In this document: piece after piece, positions 31,482 through 40,729 of the stretch
How positions within the stretch are numbered: the first letter of the stretch is position 1
Layout of the letters: each line of letters opens with the position of its first letter
Assembly (NCBI GenBank): GCA_905221605.1
Contig: CAJNDS010002252.1
Coordinates: 312,501 to 376,500 of the forward strand
Reading direction: 5' to 3'
Origin: Symbiodinium natans
Taxonomy: Eukaryota; Sar; Dinophyceae; Suessiales; Symbiodiniaceae
Length of the DNA stretch: 64,000 bases
The notes under the pieces: generated by a model
The model's input: only the letters and a program-made list of their open reading frames with translations
The model's database searches: none
What the model was told of the DNA's origin: nothing
Translations under genes and position numbers: made by a program

Positions 31482-31768
31482 TGCGGAGCTGCAATTGGTA
31501 TTGTAGAAAGGAGTTAGTGTTGGAAGTTGGAAGGGTTAATGAACCCGGTAATCGTATTTGGCTCAAGATGGGCTTGAACAGAAAGCCACAAGTTCAAAAA
31601 GTAGTGCCTGGGTTCTTAGGGTTTGGTAAGGGTGTGGATTCCTTCCCCCTTTCCTTCCCCCCTGGGTTGCTCTTATCCGTGTTCTTGGTTGTTTCTTGGT
31701 TCGATCTGGGAAATATAAGTTCAGGGCGATTAGGGGAGTTGATTTCCTTCCTTGGTTGTCCCCCCGTA
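31482..31768 (+). repeat. 5' LTR of element 1
   Basis: 287 bp, TGCGGAGCTG ... CCCCCCGTA. Ends are TG...TA with an imperfect terminal inverted repeat (TGCGG / CCGTA). Compared by eye with 40046-40332, it is identical throughout. It contains TTTGGCTCAAG at 31557-31567, followed at once by ATG. Confidence 0.9.
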
Positions 31769-32635
31769 GGTTATGAGCCCAAATTAGGTTCCCTGCGGTT
31801 AAGTGTTCTTTCAAGGTTTTGGGATCAAGAAGCAATGCCTTCTCCGAAGCGATGGCTCCAACTTGCCTCGGATGGTGGACAAGATGGTGGAGCTGGAAAT
31901 GGTGCAGCTGAGTCTCTGGGTGAAAGATCGGTGTTGGAAGAGGTGATTCCCGACGCTGAAGTACATCTGGAAGAGGCCTTGGTTGCAGAAAGCCCCAATG
32001 CGGGTATGAATCCCAATAGGGATATGGTTAGCAATGCTGAAGCTGAAGGACGTGCTGTTTCTGTACCGCCAAAGCCTGGTGAAAAAAGGAACTGGGATGC
32101 GACTGGTGGCATAGATCGTGAAATGGAGGTGACTGTTTTACGAGTGTTACACAAACACGGGTACCAGCCGTCGTCTTCGACTTCGGGTCGAATGGTAGAC
32201 CAAGAGTCTCAGACCGATCTGATTGGAGAAGTGCTACAAGCGACCAGGAGGCCGTTGAACAAGATCAAAAAGGGTCCATCTTCGAGTTCCCAAGGTGGTG
32301 GAAGCGGTCACAAACAGAAGGGTGCGGACGGCTTTGAAGCTGCACCTGCTGCTGAATACGCCATGGGGGAGGAGGAGATCCTACAGATGGAGGCTGAACG
32401 GTTGCGACAGCTGTCAGAAGAAGAGGACGAGATGCGACAGGTTTCTGAAAGGGACGGTTTTCGGAAAGACGAGCATCTGATCCAAGCGTGTGATGGCACA
32501 ATGTGGGAATTGCACCTCCATGAAGATGGGAGACAATATTATTACTGCCTGGATACGCACGAAACCAAGTGGACATTGCCGGTGGTAGGTGAAAAGGTGA
32601 AGAGTGACGAGGTGGTTGGGTCTCCTTTGCAATGA
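31568..32635 (+). CDS. Element 1 ORF1: WW-domain protein
   Basis: The frame is open from the LTR onward. ATG at 31568 (directly after the SL-like 11-mer) gives 355 codons; ATG at 31835, beyond the LTR, gives 266 and is the more usual type of start. Counting from 31835, a WW-type domain lies at about residues 223-250 (W at MWELHL, an aromatic run RQYYYC, second W at TKWTLP), which by family knowledge binds proline-rich ligands. Before it is a helical acidic segment (EEEILQMEAERLRQLSEEED). The stop TGA overlaps the ORF2 start as ATGA. Possibly the structural (Gag-like) product or a regulator of ORF2; that is inference. Confidence 0.7.
   Translation: MGLNRKPQVQKVVPGFLGFGKGVDSFPLSFPPGLLLSVFLVVSWFDLGNISSGRLGELISFLGCPPVGYEPKLGSLRLSVLSRFWDQEAMPSPKRWLQLASDGGQDGGAGNGAAESLGERSVLEEVIPDAEVHLEEALVAESPNAGMNPNRDMVSNAEAEGRAVSVPPKPGEKRNWDATGGIDREMEVTVLRVLHKHGYQPSSSTSGRMVDQESQTDLIGEVLQATRRPLNKIKKGPSSSSQGGGSGHKQKGADGFEAAPAAEYAMGEEEILQMEAERLRQLSEEEDEMRQVSERDGFRKDEHLIQACDGTMWELHLHEDGRQYYYCLDTHETKWTLPVVGEKVKSDEVVGSPLQ
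31769..31781 (+). promoter_or_regulatory. Primer-binding site of element 1 (half-tRNA type)
   Basis: GGTTATGAGCCCA starts at the first base after the 5' LTR. It does not begin TGG, so it does not match a tRNA 3' end, but it is complementary to a methionine tRNA anticodon arm (GGGCUCAUAACC). Drosophila copia and yeast Ty5 prime from initiator-tRNA-Met fragments in this way. The match is by recall of tRNA sequences. Confidence 0.6.
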
Positions 32636-35600
32636 GCAATGAGCTGGAAATGGAGGCGGCACTGGATTCTTCATCCTCTACTCCGAAGACTGAGTCTACG
32701 AGGGCATTCCAGGGTAGTGTAAATAGTTTAGGTGAAAAAGATTTTTCCTCTACTATCAGGGATAGCGGTCCTAGGGCTGATGGTGACGCCCCGACCCCGG
32801 GTTCTCCTGATGAGGAAGGGATTCCTGGGAACCAAGCCAACATCGCTGGAGCTCAACACCTGGATCGGGAAGAAACAGAAGCGCTTTCTGAGGGTGGGGC
32901 AGCGATGGAATTGGTGGATCCAGAAGAGAAAATGCCCAATGAGGTGATCGGAACTGTGTCGGCTGCAGAAGAGCGAGTGGTGGATGTGGTACCTGTTGTT
33001 CAGGAAGGTGGTCCTGGAGATTCGGAGGATGGAGAGAAAAAGTTGTGTGTTACGACTGAGGAGGTCTCTTCGTTTGGTGCCAAGAATTCTGCCATTCAAG
33101 GGGAAAAAGAAGCTTCTGGAATAGCTGGAGACACGGATGATCTGAAAAATGAGGCCTGGAGCGCCAATGATGCGCGGGTTGATGCGCCAGATATTACCTG
33201 GAGTGCGAAGCAAGCACGGGTTGAGGTGCATGTGGTGGTACGTTCCACGGGCGACTGCAACAATGGGGCGCAGGTCTCCGCAGCAGCTGATGATGGAGGT
33301 TCACAGGTGGACGCACTGGTGCAACCTGAAGTTAGCAGCGAGGAACGAAATGACAAGGGCTACACCGGAGCCAATGAGGCAGCTGTGGTCAATGATGGTG
33401 GAAATTCTCCTTTGGAGGCCATGGAACCAAAGGAGCCTGCGGTGGAAGAAAGCGTGCCTGCCGCGGATGATCGACTCAATTGCCCTGCAGTGGAAGAAGA
33501 TTTGCCTGCTGCAGAAGGTGAGACAAAGGACTCCAATGATGGGTCCACTCCCATGAAGGGAGAAGCGTTGCCGTCTGGAAGTTCACCGGAAGTCGACACC
33601 GAGCGAACTACAGCAGATGAGGCAAAGCCGTTGGCGGAGAAAAAGGGAGGTCCTGAAATCCAGGAGCACAAAAAAGATGAGCTTGTGGGACTCGTGGAGC
33701 AGGACGAGCAGTGTGACCCAAAGGTGAAGACAAAGGATGCGCCAGGAGCCGATGATACAGAGATGGTTTCTGAAGAGCGTGTAAAGAAAGTGCCCCGAGC
33801 GGGAGCCTTGGAGTCACCTGGGCCACATTGCTATCAAGAGGGAGATGAGATCATGGGTCTGGTGCGCTGCATCAATGGGTATGGAGCCTTTTTGGACCAT
33901 GGGGATATGAATGTATTGATTCCTGCAGAAGGGAACAATGCATATCAGTTCAAGTTTGGTGATACTGTCAATGGAACAGTGAAACGAGTGGAAGATGATG
34001 GTACCATAATCTTGGACACCTTTCTGGTTTTGGAAGAGGACGTGGAGGACTCTTCTTCGACGCTGCGGAAGTGGAAACCCAGCGGCTGGAGTACGTGGTG
34101 GACGGATTCATGGTATGCTGGTCAATGGTACCAAGATTCCAACGGTCAATGGGACTGGAAACAGGAGGAAGAGCAATCCGATGAAGAGCTTGTGGTACAG
34201 GAGTTGTCTTCTGAAGAACGAAAAGAAAGGCAACTTTATGGAGAAAAGATCTACAAAGCTCTTCTGGAGAATGGAAATGAAGAGGAAGCCTATGTTGGCA
34301 AAATTACTGGGATGCTGTTAGGTCGGCCGATGGAAGATTTACAGGAGTGTGTTGCGGATCAGGCATTCCTCAATGCGGAAGCTCGGCGCGCGTATGGCAT
34401 CTTGCAAGATGATGGTTGGAAGCCTGATGGTACAGAAAGCACAGGCTTGGGGAAGTTAACCACTTTTTCCCGAAAACAGTACCACAACGCGCTTTTCGAA
34501 CTGGCATGCAGAAAAAGGAGATTTTCTCGACCAGTTGTGGGTGAAGCGGTGGCAACGGTGCTGAATCAAGGGGAAGATGAGTTTTGGAACGCGCTTTGGT
34601 TGGACACCAAGCTATTTTTGCAGGAGCTTGATGGTGCAGTGCAATCCATGAGCAAAAGGGAGAACAAGCCAATGGAAGCCTACATGGATCCTGACCAGTA
34701 CAAAAAGGCTTACATGACACCAAAGACGGTGTTGTCACCTGGTTACAGCAAGCTGTGCAGGTTCTTCAATAAGGGAAGGTGTCGCAATGGCGATGGGTGT
34801 CCCTATGAGCATCGTCGGTACGGTGAAGGTTGGCCAGAAGGGGGGTCAACTGATCCAAAGAATAGCCAAGAAGCTGATGATGAGGACGGGAACATCGGTG
34901 ACCCTCCCACAGAGGAAGGTACAGTGGATGAGGCACAGCAGGAGCGGGAGGATTTAGCCTTCCGGGCCAAGTACAATTTTGGCAAAGGTGCATCAAAGGG
35001 TGAGCCTACGTCAGGTGAGCCAAAAGGTCGGCTGTGTCTGTATTACAATCAAGGTGGTTGTAAATATGGGACTGCATGCAGGTACCTTCACAACGATGAT
35101 GTAGCATTGGAAGGGACTTGGGAGCCCGGCAAAGCTTGGGACAATGCTTCCAGGAAGTCACTAAGGGACGCAGGGTTCCACCATTGCTGTTTCGATTATT
35201 ACCTCAGAGGACGTTGCCGGAAAGGGTTAAATTTCTGCAAGTACTCCCATGACGAGATGTCAGAGGAGCGGTTGTCGCTCCTGAAACACTTGGTACAGGT
35301 GGCCAATCAGGTCCGGTTTGAAAAAGAGAGAGGATGGGAGCTTACGGATAGAAGCACTTTTCAGCCACCTGCGAGTGGGGGAGCTGAATCTTCCTCATCC
35401 TCGGCACCAAAAGCGCTGCAAATGACCAATGTGTCACAAAAAGATGGTGAAAAAGGTATTCTGGATGAAGTAGAAGCTGATGAGCAAAAGAATTCGGTGG
35501 CTGCATCCACTAGTACTCAGCTTCACAATCCGGAGGAGCCGATTGAAAATTGGATGGCTCGCAACGCACACCTGTGGGTGTATACCCCTCATGTAAGTGA

Positions 35601-38600
35601 GGTGATGATTACGCTTGGTGTGACCAATGTGTCGGACTTGCAAGAGTTCATCTTTGTGGAAGATTTGGTTGACAAAGGGATCAACAAAGTGACCGCATGC
35701 AAAATTCTGCAATTGGTGGGTGAGGTCCGATATCGACCGGGAGGACCGGAAAAGGCAGTTCCTTCTGATGCATCTGTACGGGTACAACAATCTTCTGGGA
35801 ACAAAGGGACTGGAAGAGCGGCGGTGCGAACCCTCACTCAGGTGCGTGAAGCTGAAGACTCCGGTGCAAAAACTATGCCGAGAGGTTCCTATCGGGAGCT
35901 TTTTGATAAGGTCAGGTACCGTGATGGTTGGACGCTTGCGCAGAGGTCTCCGTTGTGCGTACAGAAGCTGCGGTTGGTGGGAGTTGGAATGCCGCCGGTG
36001 AATCCACCAACGAAAAAGTATCGGTCAAGATCAAACCCTGTAAGAAGGGGAAGGCCCTTGCTGGACAAAAAACAGGTGCGACAGGTGCCACGATCTCGGT
36101 CACAACGACGAGTGCAACTGGCGGAAGTGGTGGAAAAACCGAAGCCACTGGAGCCGGTGAAACCTCGTGGTGGTTTGTCGTATCCATTCAGCAGAGCGTG
36201 GGCAGATGTGGTGGATGATGATGACCAGGCGGAGGCTTTGGTCTCGTATGCCGCTTCCTCAAGCGATTCAAGCGAGGAGGAGACCAATGCGGTACAACGC
36301 CTGAAGGAACTCTTTTTGCAAGAAAGGGATTCGTGGAGAACTGCGAGTCGTGGCAATGTTCCACAAAGTGGTTCTTCAGGCTCCAATGCTGGGCCGAAAA
36401 AATCGGTTCACCTTGGCGAAGGGCGCGACAAAGCGTCGCGGGGGGAGACCCGCCAAGAAGTGACTTCTCAAGTTTTTTCGCTACCACAACCTTCTCGTCG
36501 AGCTGAACGGTCTCAAAAAAGAACAAGGGATGGTTCAGTTATGGTTGGTTCGCTGGCGGTGGGCTCCACGGATGAGGTTTTACCTGGGCAAGGTGCTGCT
36601 GGACAGGTGAATGTCTCTGAAAGCGCTCAAGTTCTTCCTGGGCATGAAGTGGCTGGACAGGAGACGGCGCCGGAAGGAGCAGTACAGATTTCTGGCGAGG
36701 AGACCGACCAAAAAGAAGGAGAAGGCGGGAGCAATGATCTCCGTGGTAATGATGCGAAGATGTTGGATGGTGGTCCGGTGAGGAGTGACCTTCAGCAATT
36801 GCTGGTGAAAGGCCTTCTGACTCGAATTTATTGGAAGGTTGCAGTTGGCAAGTTGCCAATGGGGCAAAGAGATTGCCAAAAAGGGTCCAATAAGATGGAT
36901 CGAAATTTGGTTATTAGCATGTCATCCGAGGGTGCAAGCGAACAGGATGAGAACCTGGCACTGGAGGACGATGCTGATCAGTCAATGGGAGACGGTGCAA
37001 TGGTTATGGTGTATGATCCAGGAACGCTGATCCAGTCGCCAACAACTGATTGGGTTATGCGTCGCGGTCTGACCGATCGTACCGTCTGGCCAGCAATGGC
37101 GCACCTGGCACAGAGGATATGTGCTGAAATGGTTCAAGTGGATGAAATGAATGCCCAGCTAGGGACTGGAACACTCCTTTTTCAAAGGAGAGATCAAGGA
37201 CATTATACTGACCTGCATCATTCGTTCCATGACAACCCGTGCTTGCCGGCGGTGGGGAATTACCCTCTTTCGGTGATGGGTACCTTGTTGTCTCCTGGTC
37301 TGGAAGGGGAATTCAAGAATACGGACAAGTTTGGTACTGCTATGGAGGCAATTGCCTATGATTGGAGCCGCAGTCCAGGCATGGAAGTTCATATTGAACT
37401 TATGGCGAGGGTAGCCAAAATGGTTCACCCATTCCTGAATCTGGGAGCACAAGGGTCGGTGATGGTTTCAGAATTTCTCTGGCAGCGCGGGAGGGCTCGG
37501 TTGATGGAGTTTCTTCAAGCGGCGACTTGTGCGGACCAATTGGAGGCTCTCTGGAGAAGGATGGACGACGATGCGGATGAGGAGGTGGATCCTTCGACAG
37601 CGATGCTGGAAGTTCTTGGACTAGAGGATGCGGTGCTTGATCAAGGGAACAATGAATCCCTTATTCCCATTGAAGATGCTGGAGGTGAGACAAGCGGTGA
37701 CACTGGAGGGAAGGGCAAAGCGCCAGAAGTTTCTCCGGAAGAGGAGAAATCCAGTGGGTCATCCAGACTGGCGGACACAAGGATTTTCTTGTGGTCAGTG
37801 TACTCCCGCGTGGCTTCGAATTTCTCTATGCAGGACCGCACTACTGGTAAGATCTTTGACAGCACCAAAGGATATCCTGGTGAAGGACCAAACAATGATG
37901 ACAATCCTTCCTCTAAGGGGAACTTTCCCTGGATTTCAGAAGACTACCTTGACGAAGTGGTGTCAAAAAAGATGGAAAGGTCTTCAGAGATGGATGGGTT
38001 TGTTCCGGGAAGTGAGGGATCATTGGAAAAGGTAGAGGTGGAGAATGTCACTGCCTCTAAAATTCTTATGGCTCTTTGGAAGAAGGGACATAGAGTTGGG
38101 TTTAGAAGGTTGCGTCGTTTGAATGCATCTGGATGCAAGGTTGGAGCAATGAAACGTCCAATCAAAAGGGTGCAGAAGATTGGCGCTAGGAAGGCCTTCA
38201 TGAAGATGTTCAATGTTTTTGGATCGTCTCAGCATGGCTCAGGAGTTGGCGGAAAACCGATCATGAAGGTGGTAGGACCAAGGCCAGGTTTTCCAGCTGT
38301 ACTCCAAGCACCAAATACTGATAGCACGTCGGGTGAAGGGAGCAGTCCCCAGGTACATGGCAATGTTCATGTAGAGCACAGTCGCCCTATGGACCGGTAT
38401 GAGGCAGAGCGCTTGGAGAAGAGGAAGAAGGGTTTCTGCTATTGGTTTGGCAAAGGGAAAGATCGCTGCAAATTTGGTGACGACTGCAAATTCATCCATT
38501 CCGAAGATGATGTGGTGCTACATTCATATTGGTGCAAGTACTATGTGGCAGGGAGAGAATGTTTCGCTGGAAAGGATTGTGGGTTCTCGCATGATGCAAC

Positions 38601-39675
38601 TGGTGTGAGGTGCGTCCAGTTTGCTCGGTCTGGGAAGTGTCGATTTGGTGACAGGTGTGTCTTCGAGCATGGTGTTCCGTTGGAAAAACAGAGGCCAAGG
38701 TCTCCAAGGACGCCCCCAAGGGATGGTCCAAGGAGAAAGTCTGGTGCAAATGGTGGAGAAAAGGAGATCCCTCCTGAACAGTTCGATGATGATGAGGAGG
38801 ATTTTATGGTTTATGACGAAGAGACCAAGATGACGGAACTGTTGATGGAGGCGATTTCATTTCTCTCCGGTGGCAAGCCAGATTTGGCTCGAGCAGAGGC
38901 GGACCCATTGTTCAAACTCCTGAAGTTCACTGGAGATGCTGACCAAATGGATCAAGTATGGGTTTCGTGGACCACTGAAATGTTGTCAGTGCTGGAACTT
39001 CTCGAAGTAGTGAAGTCGTATGATGTTTCGCTCGCGGAGGTGGAAGAATGGGTCAATGACCTGAGGATATGGTATGAGCGAGCCAATTTGGGAGAAGAAA
39101 AGGATCCCAAAAAAGGGAAAAAGAGGTCCCTAGAAGGGGAGTCCAGCAAAGATATTCCTGCCGAAAAAGAAGTGGTTGAGACTTCGGAGACGGAGGTTGC
39201 CGTTGAGGAGGAGAAGAAAAAGGTAAAAAAGAAGAGGAAAGCTGCAGCTATCGAAGATCCTTACACTCTCATGGTTCCAAAGCCGAAGAAGATGCCGACG
39301 ATCATTGAGAAGGGTGGATCAACATCCAATGTGGTGGCTTCTGCAGTGGAAAAATCCTCGAAGACGCGCACAAAGTCAAATGTCGGTGGAAAGACAAAGA
39401 AGAAGGAGAAAAGTCAGAGTCCCAAAAAAGAAGAGGTGGTAATGGTGCAAGATCCTGAGGAAAAGGATCGTCCATCCGATGCGGAGGCACCAGGGTCTGC
39501 CAATGCGAATGAAGAGCTGGGTCAATCTTGCCAGGCGATTGAGGACGCAAAGAGAGAAGGATTGGTATCCTCAATTCAAAGGGGCATACAGGATCCTATT
39601 CTTACGATTTCGGACCTGGAGTATATTCTGCTGCAACTTCACCTCAAGATTGCCAACAATCGGAAAAAGAAGTGA
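32632..39675 (+). CDS. Element 1 ORF2: 2347-aa S1 and six-CCCH zinc-finger protein
   Basis: Uninterrupted 7-kb ORF. An acidic, low-complexity N-terminus (about 1-395) is followed by an S1-like RNA-binding domain, about 401-462 (GDEIMGLVRCINGYGAFLDH, then GDTVNGTVKRVEDDGTIILD). Three CCCH fingers follow: C709-x7-C-x5-C-x3-H727, C802-x7-C-x5-C-x3-H820 and C853-x8-C-x6-C-x3-H873. A SAM-like helical segment lies at about 970-1030 (weak). A second cluster of three fingers is at C1936-H1956, C1968-H1987 and C1994-H2013. The tail is lysine-rich (near 2195, KKKVKKKRKAAA). CCCH and S1 modules bind RNA in known proteins. No retroviral enzyme motif (DTG, DD35E or an RT DD motif) was found. Function unknown; an RNA-packaging or nuclear role is plausible. 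Confidence 0.8.
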   Translation: MSNELEMEAALDSSSSTPKTESTRAFQGSVNSLGEKDFSSTIRDSGPRADGDAPTPGSPDEEGIPGNQANIAGAQHLDREETEALSEGGAAMELVDPEEKMPNEVIGTVSAAEERVVDVVPVVQEGGPGDSEDGEKKLCVTTEEVSSFGAKNSAIQGEKEASGIAGDTDDLKNEAWSANDARVDAPDITWSAKQARVEVHVVVRSTGDCNNGAQVSAAADDGGSQVDALVQPEVSSEERNDKGYTGANEAAVVNDGGNSPLEAMEPKEPAVEESVPAADDRLNCPAVEEDLPAAEGETKDSNDGSTPMKGEALPSGSSPEVDTERTTADEAKPLAEKKGGPEIQEHKKDELVGLVEQDEQCDPKVKTKDAPGADDTEMVSEERVKKVPRAGALESPGPHCYQEGDEIMGLVRCINGYGAFLDHGDMNVLIPAEGNNAYQFKFGDTVNGTVKRVEDDGTIILDTFLVLEEDVEDSSSTLRKWKPSGWSTWWTDSWYAGQWYQDSNGQWDWKQEEEQSDEELVVQELSSEERKERQLYGEKIYKALLENGNEEEAYVGKITGMLLGRPMEDLQECVADQAFLNAEARRAYGILQDDGWKPDGTESTGLGKLTTFSRKQYHNALFELACRKRRFSRPVVGEAVATVLNQGEDEFWNALWLDTKLFLQELDGAVQSMSKRENKPMEAYMDPDQYKKAYMTPKTVLSPGYSKLCRFFNKGRCRNGDGCPYEHRRYGEGWPEGGSTDPKNSQEADDEDGNIGDPPTEEGTVDEAQQEREDLAFRAKYNFGKGASKGEPTSGEPKGRLCLYYNQGGCKYGTACRYLHNDDVALEGTWEPGKAWDNASRKSLRDAGFHHCCFDYYLRGRCRKGLNFCKYSHDEMSEERLSLLKHLVQVANQVRFEKERGWELTDRSTFQPPASGGAESSSSSAPKALQMTNVSQKDGEKGILDEVEADEQKNSVAASTSTQLHNPEEPIENWMARNAHLWVYTPHVSEVMITLGVTNVSDLQEFIFVEDLVDKGINKVTACKILQLVGEVRYRPGGPEKAVPSDASVRVQQSSGNKGTGRAAVRTLTQVREAEDSGAKTMPRGSYRELFDKVRYRDGWTLAQRSPLCVQKLRLVGVGMPPVNPPTKKYRSRSNPVRRGRPLLDKKQVRQVPRSRSQRRVQLAEVVEKPKPLEPVKPRGGLSYPFSRAWADVVDDDDQAEALVSYAASSSDSSEEETNAVQRLKELFLQERDSWRTASRGNVPQSGSSGSNAGPKKSVHLGEGRDKASRGETRQEVTSQVFSLPQPSRRAERSQKRTRDGSVMVGSLAVGSTDEVLPGQGAAGQVNVSESAQVLPGHEVAGQETAPEGAVQISGEETDQKEGEGGSNDLRGNDAKMLDGGPVRSDLQQLLVKGLLTRIYWKVAVGKLPMGQRDCQKGSNKMDRNLVISMSSEGASEQDENLALEDDADQSMGDGAMVMVYDPGTLIQSPTTDWVMRRGLTDRTVWPAMAHLAQRICAEMVQVDEMNAQLGTGTLLFQRRDQGHYTDLHHSFHDNPCLPAVGNYPLSVMGTLLSPGLEGEFKNTDKFGTAMEAIAYDWSRSPGMEVHIELMARVAKMVHPFLNLGAQGSVMVSEFLWQRGRARLMEFLQAATCADQLEALWRRMDDDADEEVDPSTAMLEVLGLEDAVLDQGNNESLIPIEDAGGETSGDTGGKGKAPEVSPEEEKSSGSSRLADTRIFLWSVYSRVASNFSMQDRTTGKIFDSTKGYPGEGPNNDDNPSSKGNFPWISEDYLDEVVSKKMERSSEMDGFVPGSEGSLEKVEVENVTASKILMALWKKGHRVGFRRLRRLNASGCKVGAMKRPIKRVQKIGARKAFMKMFNVFGSSQHGSGVGGKPIMKVVGPRPGFPAVLQAPNTDSTSGEGSSPQVHGNVHVEHSRPMDRYEAERLEKRKKGFCYWFGKGKDRCKFGDDCKFIHSEDDVVLHSYWCKYYVAGRECFAGKDCGFSHDATGVRCVQFARSGKCRFGDRCVFEHGVPLEKQRPRSPRTPPRDGPRRKSGANGGEKEIPPEQFDDDEEDFMVYDEETKMTELLMEAISFLSGGKPDLARAEADPLFKLLKFTGDADQMDQVWVSWTTEMLSVLELLEVVKSYDVSLAEVEEWVNDLRIWYERANLGEEKDPKKGKKRSLEGESSKDIPAEKEVVETSETEVAVEEEKKKVKKKRKAAAIEDPYTLMVPKPKKMPTIIEKGGSTSNVVASAVEKSSKTRTKSNVGGKTKKKEKSQSPKKEEVVMVQDPEEKDRPSDAEAPGSANANEELGQSCQAIEDAKREGLVSSIQRGIQDPILTISDLEYILLQLHLKIANNRKKK

Positions 39676-40032
39676 TTGGATGGTATGGATGAAGGGATGG
39701 TTTTTCTCTTTCTGGAGACCGGTGCGCTGGAACAGCCAATGTGCTGACAATGTGGTGGTTACTATTAAGGGTATGGAAATCCCTGATAGTAGGAGTCAGT
39801 AGCTTTTCGCGTAGCGAAGACCACGGTTTGTGGTGAAGAAGGCCAAGGAGTCTTCAGTGATGAGAGGATCAAGGTGAAAAAAGATTCTCTATGGGTAGTA
39901 GGTTAGCCAATGTGCTATAATTCCGTCCTGGAAGACGTTAAACCACAATTTGCATTTCAAGCAGCTGGCTGCTGCCGTAATGGCAGTTTTTGGCCAAAAG
40001 ATCTGCATCTCCAATGTGTCCTAGGAAATCCT
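39676..40032 (+). other. Element 1 3' untranslated interior
   Basis: About 360 bp between the ORF2 stop and the polypurine tract. No ORF of note; contains inverted pieces (CCTAGGAAATCCTAGG at 40020-40036). Confidence 0.6.
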
Positions 40033-40045
40033 AGGACAGGGGGAG
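40033..40045 (+). promoter_or_regulatory. Polypurine tract of element 1
   Basis: AGGACAGGGGGAG, purine except one C, ends directly before the 3' LTR, as expected for the plus-strand primer of an LTR retroelement. Confidence 0.7.
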
Positions 40046-40332
40046 TGCGGAGCTGCAATTGGTATTGTAGAAAGGAGTTAGTGTTGGAAGTTGGAAGGGT
40101 TAATGAACCCGGTAATCGTATTTGGCTCAAGATGGGCTTGAACAGAAAGCCACAAGTTCAAAAAGTAGTGCCTGGGTTCTTAGGGTTTGGTAAGGGTGTG
40201 GATTCCTTCCCCCTTTCCTTCCCCCCTGGGTTGCTCTTATCCGTGTTCTTGGTTGTTTCTTGGTTCGATCTGGGAAATATAAGTTCAGGGCGATTAGGGG
40301 AGTTGATTTCCTTCCTTGGTTGTCCCCCCGTA
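40046..40332 (+). repeat. 3' LTR of element 1
   Basis: 287 bp, identical by eye to the 5' copy, and followed by the target duplication CCCTA and then AAACCCT. The SL-like 11-mer is at 40121-40131. Confidence 0.9.
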
Positions 40333-40346
40333 CCCTAAACCCTCAG

Positions 40347-40418
40347 AAGCAGGCACAGTGCCAGCGCCTCGTCATATCCCTGGCGCTGATCAAGCACCGG
40401 GCAGCCAGGGGCAGGGGG
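40347..40418 (+). CDS. Candidate exon next to element 1
   Basis: CCTCAG acceptor in the tract, frame QAQCQRLVISLALIKHRAAR. If real, element 1 sits in the intron immediately before it. Confidence 0.35.
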
Positions 40419-40619
40419 CTTAAATGGACATGCGAAGGTTCGACCCCTGTACATGGGTTTCCTGGGTTTATGCAGGTTTTGGCATGAGGGTTTAGGGTTT
40501 AAGGGCTCCTAGTATGGAATGTGGGAGTTTGGCACCTTATAGCCCCCCTAGATGTACCCTTACAGGGCAAAAATCAGTGGGGGGATACGTGGGGTGCCTA
40601 CTTCCCTCATTCCCTACGA

Positions 40620-40725
40620 CTTGGTAGCCAGGTGGTACCCTTTTCCTTTTTCTTGGTCCAAGGTTCTCTTATAAAGTCCAGCCCCAACAAGGGTGCTCAT
40701 ATTCTAATGTGGACTAAGAACCCGT
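40620..40725. mobile_element. MITE family B copy
   Basis: CTTGGTAGCCAGGTGGTACCC, core TCTCTTATAAAGT and AACAAGGGTGCTCATATT. The right terminal repeat is degraded. Confidence 0.55.
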
Positions 40726-40729
40726 AGCT

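Larger units (their letters stand above)
31477..40337 (+). mobile_element. LTR retroelement 1, zinc-finger type, no visible pol
   Basis: Two LTRs (31482-31768, 40046-40332) bound an 8.3-kb interior and are flanked by CCCTA on both sides (31477-31481, 40333-40337), a 5-bp target duplication within a CCCTAAA tract. A primer-binding site follows the 5' LTR directly and a polypurine tract precedes the 3' LTR. The interior holds two long ORFs with an ATGA overlap: ORF1 (WW domain) and ORF2 (2347 codons; S1-like domain and six CCCH fingers). I see no protease, integrase, reverse transcriptase or RNase H. The element therefore looks non-autonomous for reverse transcription and integration yet carries large intact genes. 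Identical LTRs imply recent insertion. Confidence 0.85.

Noticed and set aside
32728-39574. Minus-strand and alternative-frame ORFs under element 1 ORF2 (up to about 190 codons)
   Set aside because: Composition and lack of motifs mark them as shadows of the 2347-codon ORF.
39910-40338. 142-codon ORF covering the 3' LTR
   Set aside because: It is the same LTR frame seen at the 5' end; no start context or domain, and it ends with the LTR.
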